The notes beneath the pieces are model-generated. The model ran no database searches and was not told the DNA's origin. It saw only the letters and a program-made list of their open reading frames with translations. 49,250 nt of DNA. It comes from a bacterium. Lineage in GTDB: Bacteria > Cyanobacteriota > Vampirovibrionia > Gastranaerophilales > Gastranaerophilaceae. Positions 8,422 through 18,551 of this stretch are shown piece after piece. The stretch is taken from contig JAFUSQ010000020.1 of assembly GCA_017467605.1 (NCBI GenBank), positions 1-49,250 on the forward strand, given 5' to 3'. The number at the start of each line of letters is the position of its first letter. Position 1 is the stretch's first letter. The translations under genes were made by a program, and so were the position numbers.

Positions 8422-8698
8422 AATAATTGAAGCTATAGCAAACTGTTTTTACGTATTCTTACTTATGATATTTGTAAGATGCTTGTTGACCTGGTTCCCT
8501 GTTAATTGGGAAAACCCAATATTAAAAGCTTTAAGATTATCAGTCGATTTGTATTTAGATTTGTTTAGAAAAATAATACCGCCGCTTGGTTATATAGACA
8601 TATCACCAATTGTAGCTTCATTTGTATTAATTATCTTAAGAAACGGTATTATATATTTAGCCGCATACATAATGGCAGCAATGGGAATGTTAGGATAA
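8411..8698 (+). CDS. yggT: YggT family membrane protein
   Basis: 95 residues, the usual length. N-terminal span LIMIFVRCLLTWFP-type (about 12-28), then the family core LFRKIIPPLGYIDISPIVA at about 53-71 and a second span to the C-terminus. It overlaps the preceding YggT-like gene by 11 bp and is followed 4 bp later by trkA, so all are read as one unit. Related proteins (Ycf19) act in nucleoid or thylakoid organisation in cyanobacteria; this is family knowledge only. Inner membrane. Confidence 0.9.
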   Translation: MAIKIIEAIANCFYVFLLMIFVRCLLTWFPVNWENPILKALRLSVDLYLDLFRKIIPPLGYIDISPIVASFVLIILRNGIIYLAAYIMAAMGMLG

Positions 8699-8702
8699 AA
8701 TT

Positions 8703-10043
8703 ATGAAAATAGTAATTTACGGGGCAACAGAAATAGGTTGTTTATTGGCAACAGAATTTTTTGAAGACCACGATATCACGGTAATTGATAAAGAGGAAAA
8801 CAGAACAGAAGAATTCGACAAACTTGATATCAGTTTTGTTCAAGGCAATGCAACAGATATTTCCGTACTAAAAAATGCCGATATATTTAATTCTGATGTT
8901 TTTATTGCCTGTACAGCCTTAGACGAAGCAAACATTGTAGCATGCCTGTCAGCTAAAAAAGTCAGCGGAATAAGAACAATATGTTTTGTTTCTAACGAAG
9001 AATACAAAAATTCTATGGAAGCAGACAAGTCAGCCGATTATTTGGATAATTTTTATATTGATTATGTAATTTGGCCGGAAGCACTGCTTACTCAAGAGCT
9101 TTTTAGAATTGTAACAGTTGCGCACGCGCTTGATGTTGAAAACTTCGCAGATGGTAAAGCAAGACTTTTAGAATACAAAGTTAAAACAGGCTCTTCAATT
9201 GTTGGAAAAATGGTTAAAGACTGCAACTTTACCAAAGATACAATTATTGTCGGAATTAAACGAGATAGCTTGTTGTTTATTCCAAACGGACTTACTGAAA
9301 TCAATGAAGATGACAAATTGATATTCATGGGAACTCCAAGATCCTTAGATATTTTGGCAGGAACATTTTTCCATGAAAAAGAACAAGTAAAATCTGTCGC
9401 AATTATTGGCGGCGGAAAAGTCGGTTATATGCTTGCAAAAAGTCTGGAGGATATGAGAATTAAAGCCAAAATTATTGAAAAAAATTATGACAGATGCGAA
9501 TATTTGGCTCAGGAACTAAATAAATCAATAGTTATAAATGGTGACGGAACAGATTTAAAACTCCTTAACGAAGAAGAAATCGGGGAAAGTGATGTAGTAA
9601 TTTCAGTTACAAATAATGATGAAAGAAATCTGCTTTGTTCACTGCTTGTCAAGCAGCTTGGCGTTAAAAGAGTTATTGCAAGAGTATCAAAAGTTTTGAA
9701 TATCCCGTTGTTTGAAAAAGTAGGTATAGACATTGCTATATCCTCTAAGACTTCCGCAATCAATGAAGTTAAAAACGATTTAGACGAAACTGATGTTGAT
9801 ATACTAGCAACAGTAGAGCAAGGTGAAGCAGAGGTTTTAGAAATTCCTGTTAAAGAAGAATTTAATAACAAAATGATTAAGGATATTAAATTTCCTGCTC
9901 CCGCAATTATCGGAGTAATACAAAGAAGACATCATGTTATTATTCCAAAAGGTGATACCATGATGAGACATAGAGATATATTGATAATATTTACAAAAAC
10001 AGAAAGTGCTGCAAAAATTAAGGAATTATTTAAGGTAGTATAA
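8703..10043 (+). CDS. trkA: Trk potassium uptake system regulatory subunit TrkA
   Basis: 446 residues in the tandem RCK layout: RCK-N (1-120), TrkA-C (about 135-220), second RCK-N (about 227-345, IIGGGKVGYMLAKSL with a complete GxGxxG) and second TrkA-C (about 360-446). The peripheral cytosolic ring gates TrkH with NAD(H) and nucleotides. The first nucleotide-binding loop reads GATEIG (residues 7-12), with Thr9 in place of the middle glycine, so the first site may bind poorly; the second is intact. trkH starts 3 bp after the stop: one operon and one complex. Confidence 0.95.
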   Translation: MKIVIYGATEIGCLLATEFFEDHDITVIDKEENRTEEFDKLDISFVQGNATDISVLKNADIFNSDVFIACTALDEANIVACLSAKKVSGIRTICFVSNEEYKNSMEADKSADYLDNFYIDYVIWPEALLTQELFRIVTVAHALDVENFADGKARLLEYKVKTGSSIVGKMVKDCNFTKDTIIVGIKRDSLLFIPNGLTEINEDDKLIFMGTPRSLDILAGTFFHEKEQVKSVAIIGGGKVGYMLAKSLEDMRIKAKIIEKNYDRCEYLAQELNKSIVINGDGTDLKLLNEEEIGESDVVISVTNNDERNLLCSLLVKQLGVKRVIARVSKVLNIPLFEKVGIDIAISSKTSAINEVKNDLDETDVDILATVEQGEAEVLEIPVKEEFNNKMIKDIKFPAPAIIGVIQRRHHVIIPKGDTMMRHRDILIIFTKTESAAKIKELFKVV

Positions 10044-10045
10044 AA

Positions 10046-11512
10046 ATGCGATTAAATTACATATCTAAAGCATTAGGATTAATATTAACTGATATCGGAT
10101 TTGTAACATTTGTACCAATATTGGTTGCTTTATACTACCAAGAATGGAACTGTATGCTTTCATTCTTTGCTTCAGGTATATTTTCTCTTGCCTTTGGAGA
10201 TATACTCAGCAAAGTTGATAAAAAAGATACAGATGATGCTTTGAACGATTTAAAAAAATCAGAAGCTTTGATTATCGCATCACTTGCTTGGATTTTATTT
10301 GGATTAATTGCCTCAATTCCGTTTTTATTTTATGGTTTTACGCCTATTGATTCACTATTTGAAGCAGTATCAGGAATTACAACAACAGGCGCAACTATTT
10401 TAACATCTTTTGACATTCCAAAAACTTTGTTATTTTGGAGATCGTTTACTCAGTGGCTTGGCGGTATGGGAATTATAGTATTGTTTGTCGCAATTCTTCC
10501 TCAATTTGCTGTTGCAGGCAGACAGATGTTTTATGCAGAATCTCCGGGACCAACAGAAGAAAAAGTTACTCCTCGAATTAAAAATACTGCATCAGCCCTG
10601 TGGATTGTTTATGCAGGTTTAACATTTTTGTGCACACTTTGTTTATGGATTGCCGGAATGAATCCTTTTGACTGTATATGTAATGCTATGTCAACACTTT
10701 CTGCAGGCGGCTTTTCTCCAAATCCGGAAAGTATCGGAGGATATCATTCTACCGCTATCATGTACATAATTTTTATATTTATGTTCATTGCAGGCGCAAG
10801 TTTTGTTGTTCAATCAAAAGTACTTCAAAAAAAAGATATCCGCTTATTTTGGAAAAGCGAAGAATTTAGACTTTATACAAAAATCATATTAACAATATCC
10901 TTAATTTTGGCTTTTTATCTTTGGAGTGAAAACAATTTCTCTGTTGTGCATGCAATATCTGCATCTTTATACCAAGTTTTATCTCTTGCAACATCTACAG
11001 GTTCATCTAGTGAAAACTACCATTTATGGAGTTTAGATGCAAAATTGGTTTTATTTATTGCAATGTTTGTATCTTCATGCTCCGGATCTGCCGGCGGTGG
11101 TGTAAAAATGTCAAGATGGCTTATATTGTGGAAATATATTAAAAATGAAATGTATAAAATTCTTCACAGAAATGCAGTTCTAAGCATAAAGATTGACAGA
11201 GTAGTTGTAGCTCCTGATGTTATCAAACAAACCTTGTTTTTTATGTTTTGTTTTGTAGGGATATTTGCCCTAACCGCTCTTTTAATAACCATACAAGAAG
11301 AAGATTTGGTAATAGGTGTAACCTCTGCTATTGCATCACTTGGAGATATCGGACCTGCATTTGGAGGGATAATAGGTCCTATGGGAAATTATTCAACTTT
11401 ATCAGAATTTACAAAAATAATATTTATATCAAACATGCTTATCGGACGTTTGGAAATAATTCCATTCTTAGTTCTCTTGCATAAAGACTTCTGGACTCTT
11501 AAAAAGGGGTAA
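10046..11512 (+). CDS. trkH: Trk potassium channel subunit TrkH
   Basis: 488 residues, about ten membrane segments with four pore loops of the SKT superfamily: SGITTTGATI (P1), LSAGGFSP (P2), SLATSTGSSS (P3) and SLGDIGPAFG (P4), each with the filter glycine. The third-repeat intramembrane gate is the small-residue stretch SCSGSAGGGVKMSRW. Inner-membrane K+ uptake channel working with TrkA directly upstream. No other K+ uptake genes are nearby, though a cargo K+ channel sits at 35444. Confidence 0.95.
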   Translation: MRLNYISKALGLILTDIGFVTFVPILVALYYQEWNCMLSFFASGIFSLAFGDILSKVDKKDTDDALNDLKKSEALIIASLAWILFGLIASIPFLFYGFTPIDSLFEAVSGITTTGATILTSFDIPKTLLFWRSFTQWLGGMGIIVLFVAILPQFAVAGRQMFYAESPGPTEEKVTPRIKNTASALWIVYAGLTFLCTLCLWIAGMNPFDCICNAMSTLSAGGFSPNPESIGGYHSTAIMYIIFIFMFIAGASFVVQSKVLQKKDIRLFWKSEEFRLYTKIILTISLILAFYLWSENNFSVVHAISASLYQVLSLATSTGSSSENYHLWSLDAKLVLFIAMFVSSCSGSAGGGVKMSRWLILWKYIKNEMYKILHRNAVLSIKIDRVVVAPDVIKQTLFFMFCFVGIFALTALLITIQEEDLVIGVTSAIASLGDIGPAFGGIIGPMGNYSTLSEFTKIIFISNMLIGRLEIIPFLVLLHKDFWTLKKG

Positions 11513-11545
11513 ATCTTATTATTGTCTTTGTGATATCATACTTAT

Positions 11546-12442
11546 ATGACAGTTACAGACGATATTGCATCAACTCTGCTGGGTAAAAAAATAGAAGGGT
11601 TAAATTCATATACCCCTTCAATACTTGTTGCAATTCCGAGAAATGATAACAGACAAAAATACAAAATTCAAAATGATAATTTGCCTTTTAACGGATTTGA
11701 TATTTGGCACTGCTACGAATTTTCAGCCTTGACCGAAAATAATCTGCCGGTAACAAGAGTTTTAAAACTTCGATATATGGCAGACAGTCCTTTTATCATT
11801 GAATCAAAATCCTTAAAACTTTATTTAAATTCTTTTAATTTTTCTAATTTCGGAAGGAGTTCAGAGGAATGCTTAAAAATTTGCAAAAGAATTATCGAAA
11901 AAGATTTAAGTGAAAAACTTCAAACTGTTGTCGAAGTTAATTTTTTTGATAATGAAATAAAAAAGACGGAAATCTTTGAAAATTTTGACAATATTATGAA
12001 TTTTGCCGAAGAAAAAGATTTAAAAATCGATAAATTTAAAGAAACACCTGAGCTTATAGAAATTATTCAAAATGACAAAATTCAAGAACACTATCTGAAA
12101 TTTGATTCATTGCGTTCAAATTGCAGGGTTACGCACCAGCCTGATTTTGGAGATTGTTTTATATATTATCAATCAAGTAAACATATTTTAGAAAGTTCTC
12201 TTATTAAATATCTTGTGTCCTTCCGTAATGAATTTCATTTTCATGAGGAGTGTTGTGAAATGATTTATAAAAGACTTTACGACTTACTTGATAAAGATGA
12301 TAAATTGATGGTTTGCGCGCTCTACACAAGACGGGGCGGAATAGATATCACTCCGGTACGTTATAGCAAAGGGCTGCAATTTGATGACTTAAATAAAATT
12401 TATGAAATTAATAATTTTGCAAGATGCGGAATAAAACAATAA
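11546..12442 (+). CDS. queF: NADPH-dependent 7-cyano-7-deazaguanine (preQ0) reductase
   Basis: Reduces preQ0 to preQ1, the committed precursor of queuosine in tRNA wobble positions. 298 residues: the long bimodular (E. coli-type) form. The N-terminal half has GFDIWHCYEFSAL and the NADPH motif IESKSLKLYLNSFN (E-S-K-S-x-K-x-Y). The C-terminal half carries the catalytic Cys193 in SNCRVT and the acid in HQPDFGD, then YLVSFRNEFHFHEECCE and YTRRGGIDITPVR. There is no visible preQ1 riboswitch in the 33-bp gap after trkH, and no ribosome site, so it may rely on readthrough or a leaderless start. No other queuosine genes are in the window. Confidence 0.93.
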   Translation: MTVTDDIASTLLGKKIEGLNSYTPSILVAIPRNDNRQKYKIQNDNLPFNGFDIWHCYEFSALTENNLPVTRVLKLRYMADSPFIIESKSLKLYLNSFNFSNFGRSSEECLKICKRIIEKDLSEKLQTVVEVNFFDNEIKKTEIFENFDNIMNFAEEKDLKIDKFKETPELIEIIQNDKIQEHYLKFDSLRSNCRVTHQPDFGDCFIYYQSSKHILESSLIKYLVSFRNEFHFHEECCEMIYKRLYDLLDKDDKLMVCALYTRRGGIDITPVRYSKGLQFDDLNKIYEINNFARCGIKQ

Positions 12443-12783
12443 TGAATAACAGAGAATTTGGAAACAAAGGTGAAGATATCGCTTGTGAATACCTCATTAA
12501 AAACGGGTATGAAATTATTGCACGAAATGTTCATTTTTCAAAATTGTGCGAAATAGATATAATTGCAAAATCAAAAAAGAAATATGTATTTGTTGAGGTT
12601 AAAACAAGAAAATCAAATGCTTTTGGTACACCAATGGAAGCCATAACAAAGAGTAAATATAATAATATAAAGACAGGTGTCTTATCTTATATTCAAGAAA
12701 ATAAAATAAAAGAATACCAAATTGATGCTATCGGGATTACCTTAGAACCGGAATTGCGGATTGAGCATTTGAAAAATATTTAA
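12442..12783 (+). CDS. yraN: YraN / UPF0102 family endonuclease-like protein
   Basis: 113 residues from the ATG at 12442, which overlaps the queF stop by one base (TAATG), a translational coupling junction; an in-frame ATG at 12424 has no ribosome site. Holliday-junction-resolvase-like (PD-(D/E)xK) fold: GNKGEDIACEYLIKNGYEII, then CEIDIIAKSKKKYVFVEVKTRKSNAFGTP, giving the E...D...EVK catalytic set. The biochemical role of YraN is unsettled; it is usually placed near DNA or RNA processing genes. Confidence 0.93.
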   Translation: MNNREFGNKGEDIACEYLIKNGYEIIARNVHFSKLCEIDIIAKSKKKYVFVEVKTRKSNAFGTPMEAITKSKYNNIKTGVLSYIQENKIKEYQIDAIGITLEPELRIEHLKNI

Positions 12784-12821
12784 CAAGTAAATATCAAATA
12801 GTTTTTTTATAGTAAAATATT

Positions 12822-12827
12822 TATAAT
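12822..12827 (+). promoter_or_regulatory. -10 element before the agmatinase gene
   Basis: TATAAT at 12822-12827, 16 bp before the start codon of the agmatinase gene, in the only sizeable gap of this plus-strand run; the matching -35 region (tagttt) is weak. A short leader with AAGGAG would result. Confidence 0.35.
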
Positions 12828-12842
12828 GTTAAGGAGTAGTTT

Positions 12843-13679
12843 ATGCTAAAAGGACCATTTTTAGATAGAAATTGGATGGGACAGAATTCTGATTATGAGA
12901 ATTCAAGAATAGTAATGCTTGGAATGCCTTTTGACGGAACAGTTTCATATCGTACAGGTTCAAGATTTGCACCTGAACAAATCAGACTTGCGAGCTGGGG
13001 ATTAGAGGAGTATTCACCATATTTTGATAAAGATTTGGCTGATGTAAATTTTCATGATGCAGGTGATTTGGAATTCCCGCTTGGCAACACTTATAAAACT
13101 TTAGAGCAGATAGAACAAAATGTTAAAGATATCTACAATGACGGTAAAAAGGTTTTCGGAATCGGAGGAGAACATCTTGTAACATTACCGGAAGTTAAGG
13201 TTGTATCAAAATTTTATAATGATTTAGCTATAATTCACTTTGATGCACATACAGATTTGAGAGAAGAATATTTGGGAGAAGAAATGTCCCATAGTGCCGT
13301 GATTCGTCATATTTCAAAATTTGTTAATCCCAAAAACATAAAACAAATCGGTATTCGTTCTGGAATGAAAGAAGAATGGGAATTTATGGAGGCAAATAAT
13401 ACTCTATGTAAAAATTATTCCGATTTGGATTGCATAAAGGACAAACCTGTATTTGTAACGGTTGACTTGGACTGTCTTGACACCTCTATTATGCCTGGCA
13501 CAGGCACGCCTGAAGCCGGGGGAATGACTTTTAACGAACTTGTTAATTGGTTTAAATATATAAAAGATTTCAATATTGTAGGAGCAGATGTTGTCGAACT
13601 TGCACCTGATTATGATGCAAGCGGAGCTTCAACTGCCGTTGCAACAAAAGTTATTCGGGAATTATTAATGATTATCTAG
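12843..13679 (+). CDS. speB: agmatinase (ureohydrolase family)
   Basis: Hydrolyses agmatine to putrescine and urea. 278 residues with all ureohydrolase metal motifs: GIGGEHLVTLP, HFDAHTDLREEY, MSHSAVIRH, TVDLDCLDTSIMPGTGTPEAGG and the end VVELAPDYDASGASTAVATKVIREL. The DAHTD and DLDCLD aspartates and the GGEH histidine are the expected two-manganese ligands. AAGGAG precedes the ATG. Agmatinase rather than arginase is favoured by length and GTPEAGG context, but substrate is inferred. No speA arginine decarboxylase is in the window. ligA begins 8 bp later. Confidence 0.92.
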   Translation: MLKGPFLDRNWMGQNSDYENSRIVMLGMPFDGTVSYRTGSRFAPEQIRLASWGLEEYSPYFDKDLADVNFHDAGDLEFPLGNTYKTLEQIEQNVKDIYNDGKKVFGIGGEHLVTLPEVKVVSKFYNDLAIIHFDAHTDLREEYLGEEMSHSAVIRHISKFVNPKNIKQIGIRSGMKEEWEFMEANNTLCKNYSDLDCIKDKPVFVTVDLDCLDTSIMPGTGTPEAGGMTFNELVNWFKYIKDFNIVGADVVELAPDYDASGASTAVATKVIRELLMII

Positions 13680-13687
13680 GAGTGTAA

Positions 13688-15724
<2,037 letters not shown>

Positions 15725-15740
15725 TAAGGACTAATTGGGT

Positions 15741-16187
15741 ATGAAGATTATTCAGATAGATGGCATAAAAGGTTTGATAACAACAGTATTTATCGGAGCT
15801 TGTTTGTTTGCGGGTTTTGTAGTGTCTCCGGGATATGTTGCAATGTCTTTATGGAATAAATATCTTGTTACTTCATATATGCTGCCGTCATTGGATATAT
15901 TTCAAGGAGTGCTGTTATGGACAATTATTGTTTTAATATATTGTGTTATGACAGGAAGCGGGTTTGCGGTTTCATTGCGCAACACACCGGAATTGAGCGA
16001 TGAAGAATTGGATTCAATTATTCGTTCAGCGAGATTGAGTACACATATGAGAATGATGAACAAACTTATTTCAAAAGCAGACAGATTTGAAAATAGCCGA
16101 AAAAACCCTTTCCCGCCGACTAATGATGTTAATTCATCTATCACTCAGCAAAATAATTCAGATGATAAATTTACAAATTTAAAATAA
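15741..16187 (+). CDS. membrane protein of unknown function
   Basis: 148 residues from the ATG at 15741 (the frame opens at a TTG at 15735; AAGGA lies upstream). Two membrane spans: LITTVFIGACLFAGFVVSPG (about 12-31) and GVLLWTIIVLIYCVMTGSGF (about 56-75), then a charged region LSDEELDSIIRSARLSTHMRMMNKLISKAD and a polar Asn/Ser/Gln tail. No family recognised. It lies 16 bp after ligA and 15 bp before the SIMPL gene, so it is probably part of the same transcript. Confidence 0.75.
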   Translation: MKIIQIDGIKGLITTVFIGACLFAGFVVSPGYVAMSLWNKYLVTSYMLPSLDIFQGVLLWTIIVLIYCVMTGSGFAVSLRNTPELSDEELDSIIRSARLSTHMRMMNKLISKADRFENSRKNPFPPTNDVNSSITQQNNSDDKFTNLK

Positions 16188-16202
16188 TTAAGGAGTATTA
16201 CT

Positions 16203-16961
16203 ATGAGAAAAATTTTTGTTGCAGCCTTGGTAATTGGTTCAATGTTAGTATTTCCAAGTACAAGTTTACCTGTTAATGCAGTTGATAATCAAGTAGAACG
16301 CGGATATATTTCTGTTTCTTACACAACTGAAAAAGAAATTTCACCGGATACTGTGGAATTTTCTATCTCAATAAAGACTAATGATAAAAAATCTATGCAG
16401 GAAGCTTCAACAAAAAATAAAGAAATTTCAAACAAAGTTTATGATTATTTAAAGGCGAATATTAATACTTCAAACGGCGATTACCTAAAAACCGCAAATT
16501 ATTCTGCAACTCCTGTATACATATATAAAGACGGGAAAAGAATTTTTGATAAATATGAAGTTTCAAATAACATAATAGTTCATACAAAATCGTTAGATAA
16601 AGTTTCAAATTATATTGATAAATCCATTCAACTTGGGGCAACAGATGTAAATAGCCTGAATTTTACACTTTCAAATAAAGATGCACAATGTGTTGATATG
16701 CTGGCAGAATCAGCAAAACAAGTTAAACAAAGAGCAAATGTTGTGACTGCTGCAGTCGGAAGTTCTGTAACAGGGATTAAAAATATAAGAACTTCATGTT
16801 CAGTAAACCAAAGACGTGTCGGCTACGGTTATACTAACAGATTAATGGCAAAAGCCGTAATGTCTGACGGTGCAATGGAAGAAGCCGCACCGCAAACAAA
16901 TATTGAATCGGGCAATATTACAATGTATGCAAGCGTTGATGCTGATTTCTTTGTTAAATAA
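16203..16961 (+). CDS. exported SIMPL-domain (DUF541) protein
   Basis: 252 residues with a signal peptide (MRKIFVAALVIGSMLVFPS...NAVDN). The mature part is a SIMPL/DUF541 domain: GYISVSYTTEKEISPDTVEFSISIKTNDKK, ANYSATPVYIYKDGKRIFDKYEVSNNIIVHTKSLDKVSNYIDKSIQLGA (split here across the fold) and a C-terminal beta strand. Related proteins such as periplasmic YggE-type form ring assemblies tied to stress or envelope integrity; the exact role is unknown. AAGGAG precedes the start. Last gene of the plus-strand run before a terminator. Confidence 0.88.
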   Translation: MRKIFVAALVIGSMLVFPSTSLPVNAVDNQVERGYISVSYTTEKEISPDTVEFSISIKTNDKKSMQEASTKNKEISNKVYDYLKANINTSNGDYLKTANYSATPVYIYKDGKRIFDKYEVSNNIIVHTKSLDKVSNYIDKSIQLGATDVNSLNFTLSNKDAQCVDMLAESAKQVKQRANVVTAAVGSSVTGIKNIRTSCSVNQRRVGYGYTNRLMAKAVMSDGAMEEAAPQTNIESGNITMYASVDADFFVK

Positions 16962-16983
16962 TAATTGAAAATATATAAGTATA

Positions 16984-17007
16984 TTGTCATTCCGAACCGG
17001 TTTCGGA
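16984..17007. repeat. dispersed palindrome gtcattccgaac / gtttcggaac
   Basis: A short copy of the repeat family: gtcattccgaac followed by ggtttcggaac. The pairing arms are ttccgaacc and ggtttcggaa. Related copies lie in the prepilin gene (17729) and at 18899. Confidence 0.6.
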
Positions 17008-17010
17008 ACC

Positions 17011-17038
17011 TAAAAAAAGAGCTTTATGCTCTTTTTTT
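17011..17038. terminator. bidirectional terminator
   Basis: aaaaaaagagc (17011-17021), loop tttat, gctcttttttt (17027-17037). T-runs on both strands serve the SIMPL gene (plus) and the small HTH gene (minus), whose stop codon lies inside the hairpin. Confidence 0.85.
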
Positions 17039-17248
17039 TATTGCCAGGTCGTATCCTAAAATATCACAAATCAAACGAAGTTCTTTGTAAGTAAGGTGCT
17101 CACGCTTTAATTTACAGGAAAAATTTGATGGCTTAGTGTCTTTTCCCAATCTTTCGTTCAATTTTTTAACTAAATCTTTTTGTAAAATATATTCTTGGTT
17201 TAGCAGATACTTTATTAGCAAATAATCGTTAAATTCGTTAATAACCAT
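17024..17248 (-). CDS. small Cro-like DNA-binding protein
   Basis: 74 residues. An N-terminal helix (INEFNDYLLIKYLLNQEYIL) is followed by a compact helix-turn-helix pattern: LVKKLNERLG, KPSNFSCKLKREHLTYKELRLICDILGYDLAIKK. It resembles stand-alone Cro/XRE-like domains of fewer than 80 residues. It is transcribed away from the prepilin-like gene at 17364 and a 16-bp perfect palindrome sits between them, so it may control that gene or itself. Real versus spurious: the frame fills exactly the space between terminator and promoter, which supports it. Confidence 0.65.
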   Translation of the reverse strand: MVINEFNDYLLIKYLLNQEYILQKDLVKKLNERLGKDTKPSNFSCKLKREHLTYKELRLICDILGYDLAIKKRA

Positions 17249-17266
17249 ATTTTAATTATATGGGGT

Positions 17267-17295
17267 TGATATTTTTTAAGAAAACATGTTATAAT
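17267..17295 (+). promoter_or_regulatory. strong sigma70 promoter of the prepilin-like gene
   Basis: TTGATA at 17267-17272, 17-bp spacer, TATAAT at 17290-17295 preceded by TGT (extended -10). Start of transcription would be near 17302. Confidence 0.8.
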
Positions 17296-17316
17296 GATTA
17301 TATTATAATTAAATAA

Positions 17317-17332
17317 TTTGATTATAATCAAA
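17317..17332. promoter_or_regulatory. 16-bp perfect palindrome, probable operator
   Basis: TTTGATTATAATCAAA is its own reverse complement. It lies about 15-30 bp downstream of the predicted transcription start and 31 bp before the prepilin start codon. Further ATTATAAT and AATAATCAAA half-sites lie nearby. The divergent small HTH protein is the obvious candidate ligand. Confidence 0.5.
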
Positions 17333-17363
17333 CAAATACAACAATAATCAAAGAAAGGAAGTT

Positions 17364-18551
17364 ATGATGAAGAAAAAATTAAACAACAAAAATTCCTCAC
17401 AAATATTAACTTTACATTGCAAAAATCTGGCAAAATCATGTCATTCAGAGGTGCAAATTTCCGAGATTCCACGCTTTGCTCTGAATGACACGGAAATTTG
17501 CACCGTGGAATCACCTATTGTTCAATCAATGAAAAGTAAAACGGGTGACAGTACCGTCATTGCGAGCACGAACGACAGTGAGTGCGCGGCAATCCAGAAA
17601 AATTCGTACAGAAACGACTGGATTGCTTCGTCGGACTTACGTCCTCCTCGCAATGACAGGGGAAATAAAAATTCCTCCCCAGAGGGGGAGGCTAGGTGGG
17701 GTGCTTCCCGTAAGGGTAAAAGTAATTGTCATTCCGAACTTGTTTCGGAATCCATTTCAAAAAAGATGCTGAAACAAGTTCAGCATGACAAAAGTAAAAA
17801 AGCAGCTTTTACTTTGGCAGAAGTGTTGATTACTTTGGGTATTATTGGTGTTGTTGCAGCAATGACCATTCCGACACTTATAGCAAACGTAAAAGGTGCA
17901 CAAAACAGGGTTCAATTTAAGAAAACTTTATCAACACTTAACCAAGCAGTAAGAATGAATAAAGCCAAATATGATTGGGATTTTGCAGATATGGATAGAA
18001 ATTGTGGTAATGGTATATTGGCGAATATAGTAAAAGAAAATCCTGAAAATAGAATGAGTATATGTGCTATGATGAACGGAAATCTCAAAGGGCATACTTG
18101 GGATCTTTACTGGCCAACTACAGAAAATATAGAAGGTGAGAAATATGTACCGATCACAATAAGCGCACTCAAAGATAGTGTAATGAAAGGGCTACTTGAA
18201 CATTCCGATACTTATCCTGTAACGTTAGCAGATGGTTCTGTTTTTGTTTTTAATTGGCAGCCGGGCGGTTGTTCAGTTCACCCCGGAGAAAAACTAACAG
18301 AAATGAAAAGTCATGATGAATATGAAGATCCCCAATTTAGTTATTGTATTGGGTATATTGATGTAAATGGAAGAAATTTACCAAATAAAGAAGTTGAGTG
18401 TTCAAATGGGGTTGAAACAGTTTTAGACCCTACAACTCCGTGTGTCGTCAAAAACTCCGATATAACAGATATTTTCCCTGTAGTATTCCATGATAGCACT
18501 ATAGAACCTGCATCAAATGCATCAAAATATGTTTTAAACACTGCAAAATAG
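17364..18551 (+). CDS. prepilin-like protein with a repeat-derived N-terminal extension
   Basis: 395 residues. The type IV pilin / pseudopilin signature AAFTLAEVLITLGIIGVVAAM begins at residue 147: cleavage would fall after Ala148, with Phe149 as +1 and Glu153 as +5, followed by a hydrophobic helix and a soluble domain ending in an IDVNGRNLPNK-type motif also seen in the partial gene at the right edge. The 148-residue leader is far longer than the usual 6-30. Its codons are dispersed repeats read in frame: palindromes at 17440-17512, 17556-17662 and 17672-17800. Start ATG 17364 has AAGGAAG upstream. If that start is used, the repeats are translated; an internal start nearer residue 139 (ATGACAAAAG context) is not excluded because CAGCATGACAAAAGTAAAAAA lacks a good ribosome site. 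Confidence 0.8.
   Translation: MMKKKLNNKNSSQILTLHCKNLAKSCHSEVQISEIPRFALNDTEICTVESPIVQSMKSKTGDSTVIASTNDSECAAIQKNSYRNDWIASSDLRPPRNDRGNKNSSPEGEARWGASRKGKSNCHSELVSESISKKMLKQVQHDKSKKAAFTLAEVLITLGIIGVVAAMTIPTLIANVKGAQNRVQFKKTLSTLNQAVRMNKAKYDWDFADMDRNCGNGILANIVKENPENRMSICAMMNGNLKGHTWDLYWPTTENIEGEKYVPITISALKDSVMKGLLEHSDTYPVTLADGSVFVFNWQPGGCSVHPGEKLTEMKSHDEYEDPQFSYCIGYIDVNGRNLPNKEVECSNGVETVLDPTTPCVVKNSDITDIFPVVFHDSTIEPASNASKYVLNTAK
17440..17800. repeat. cluster of dispersed palindromic repeats inside the prepilin gene
   Basis: Four units in tandem. Unit 1: tcattcagag with ggtgcaaatttcc, mirrored by ctctgaatga and ggaaatttgcacc. Unit 2: gtcattgcgagc...ggcaatccag, mirrored by ctggattgc...ctcgcaatgac. 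Unit 3: cctccccagagggggaggctagg. Unit 4: gtcattccgaacttgtttcggaa and gctgaaacaagttcagcatgac. All have relatives at 5142, 16984 or 18617-18910. Confidence 0.75.

Noticed and set aside
11513..11545. preQ1 riboswitch before queF
   Set aside because: Only 33 bp separate trkH and queF, and no pseudoknot-like C-rich/A-rich pattern is visible.
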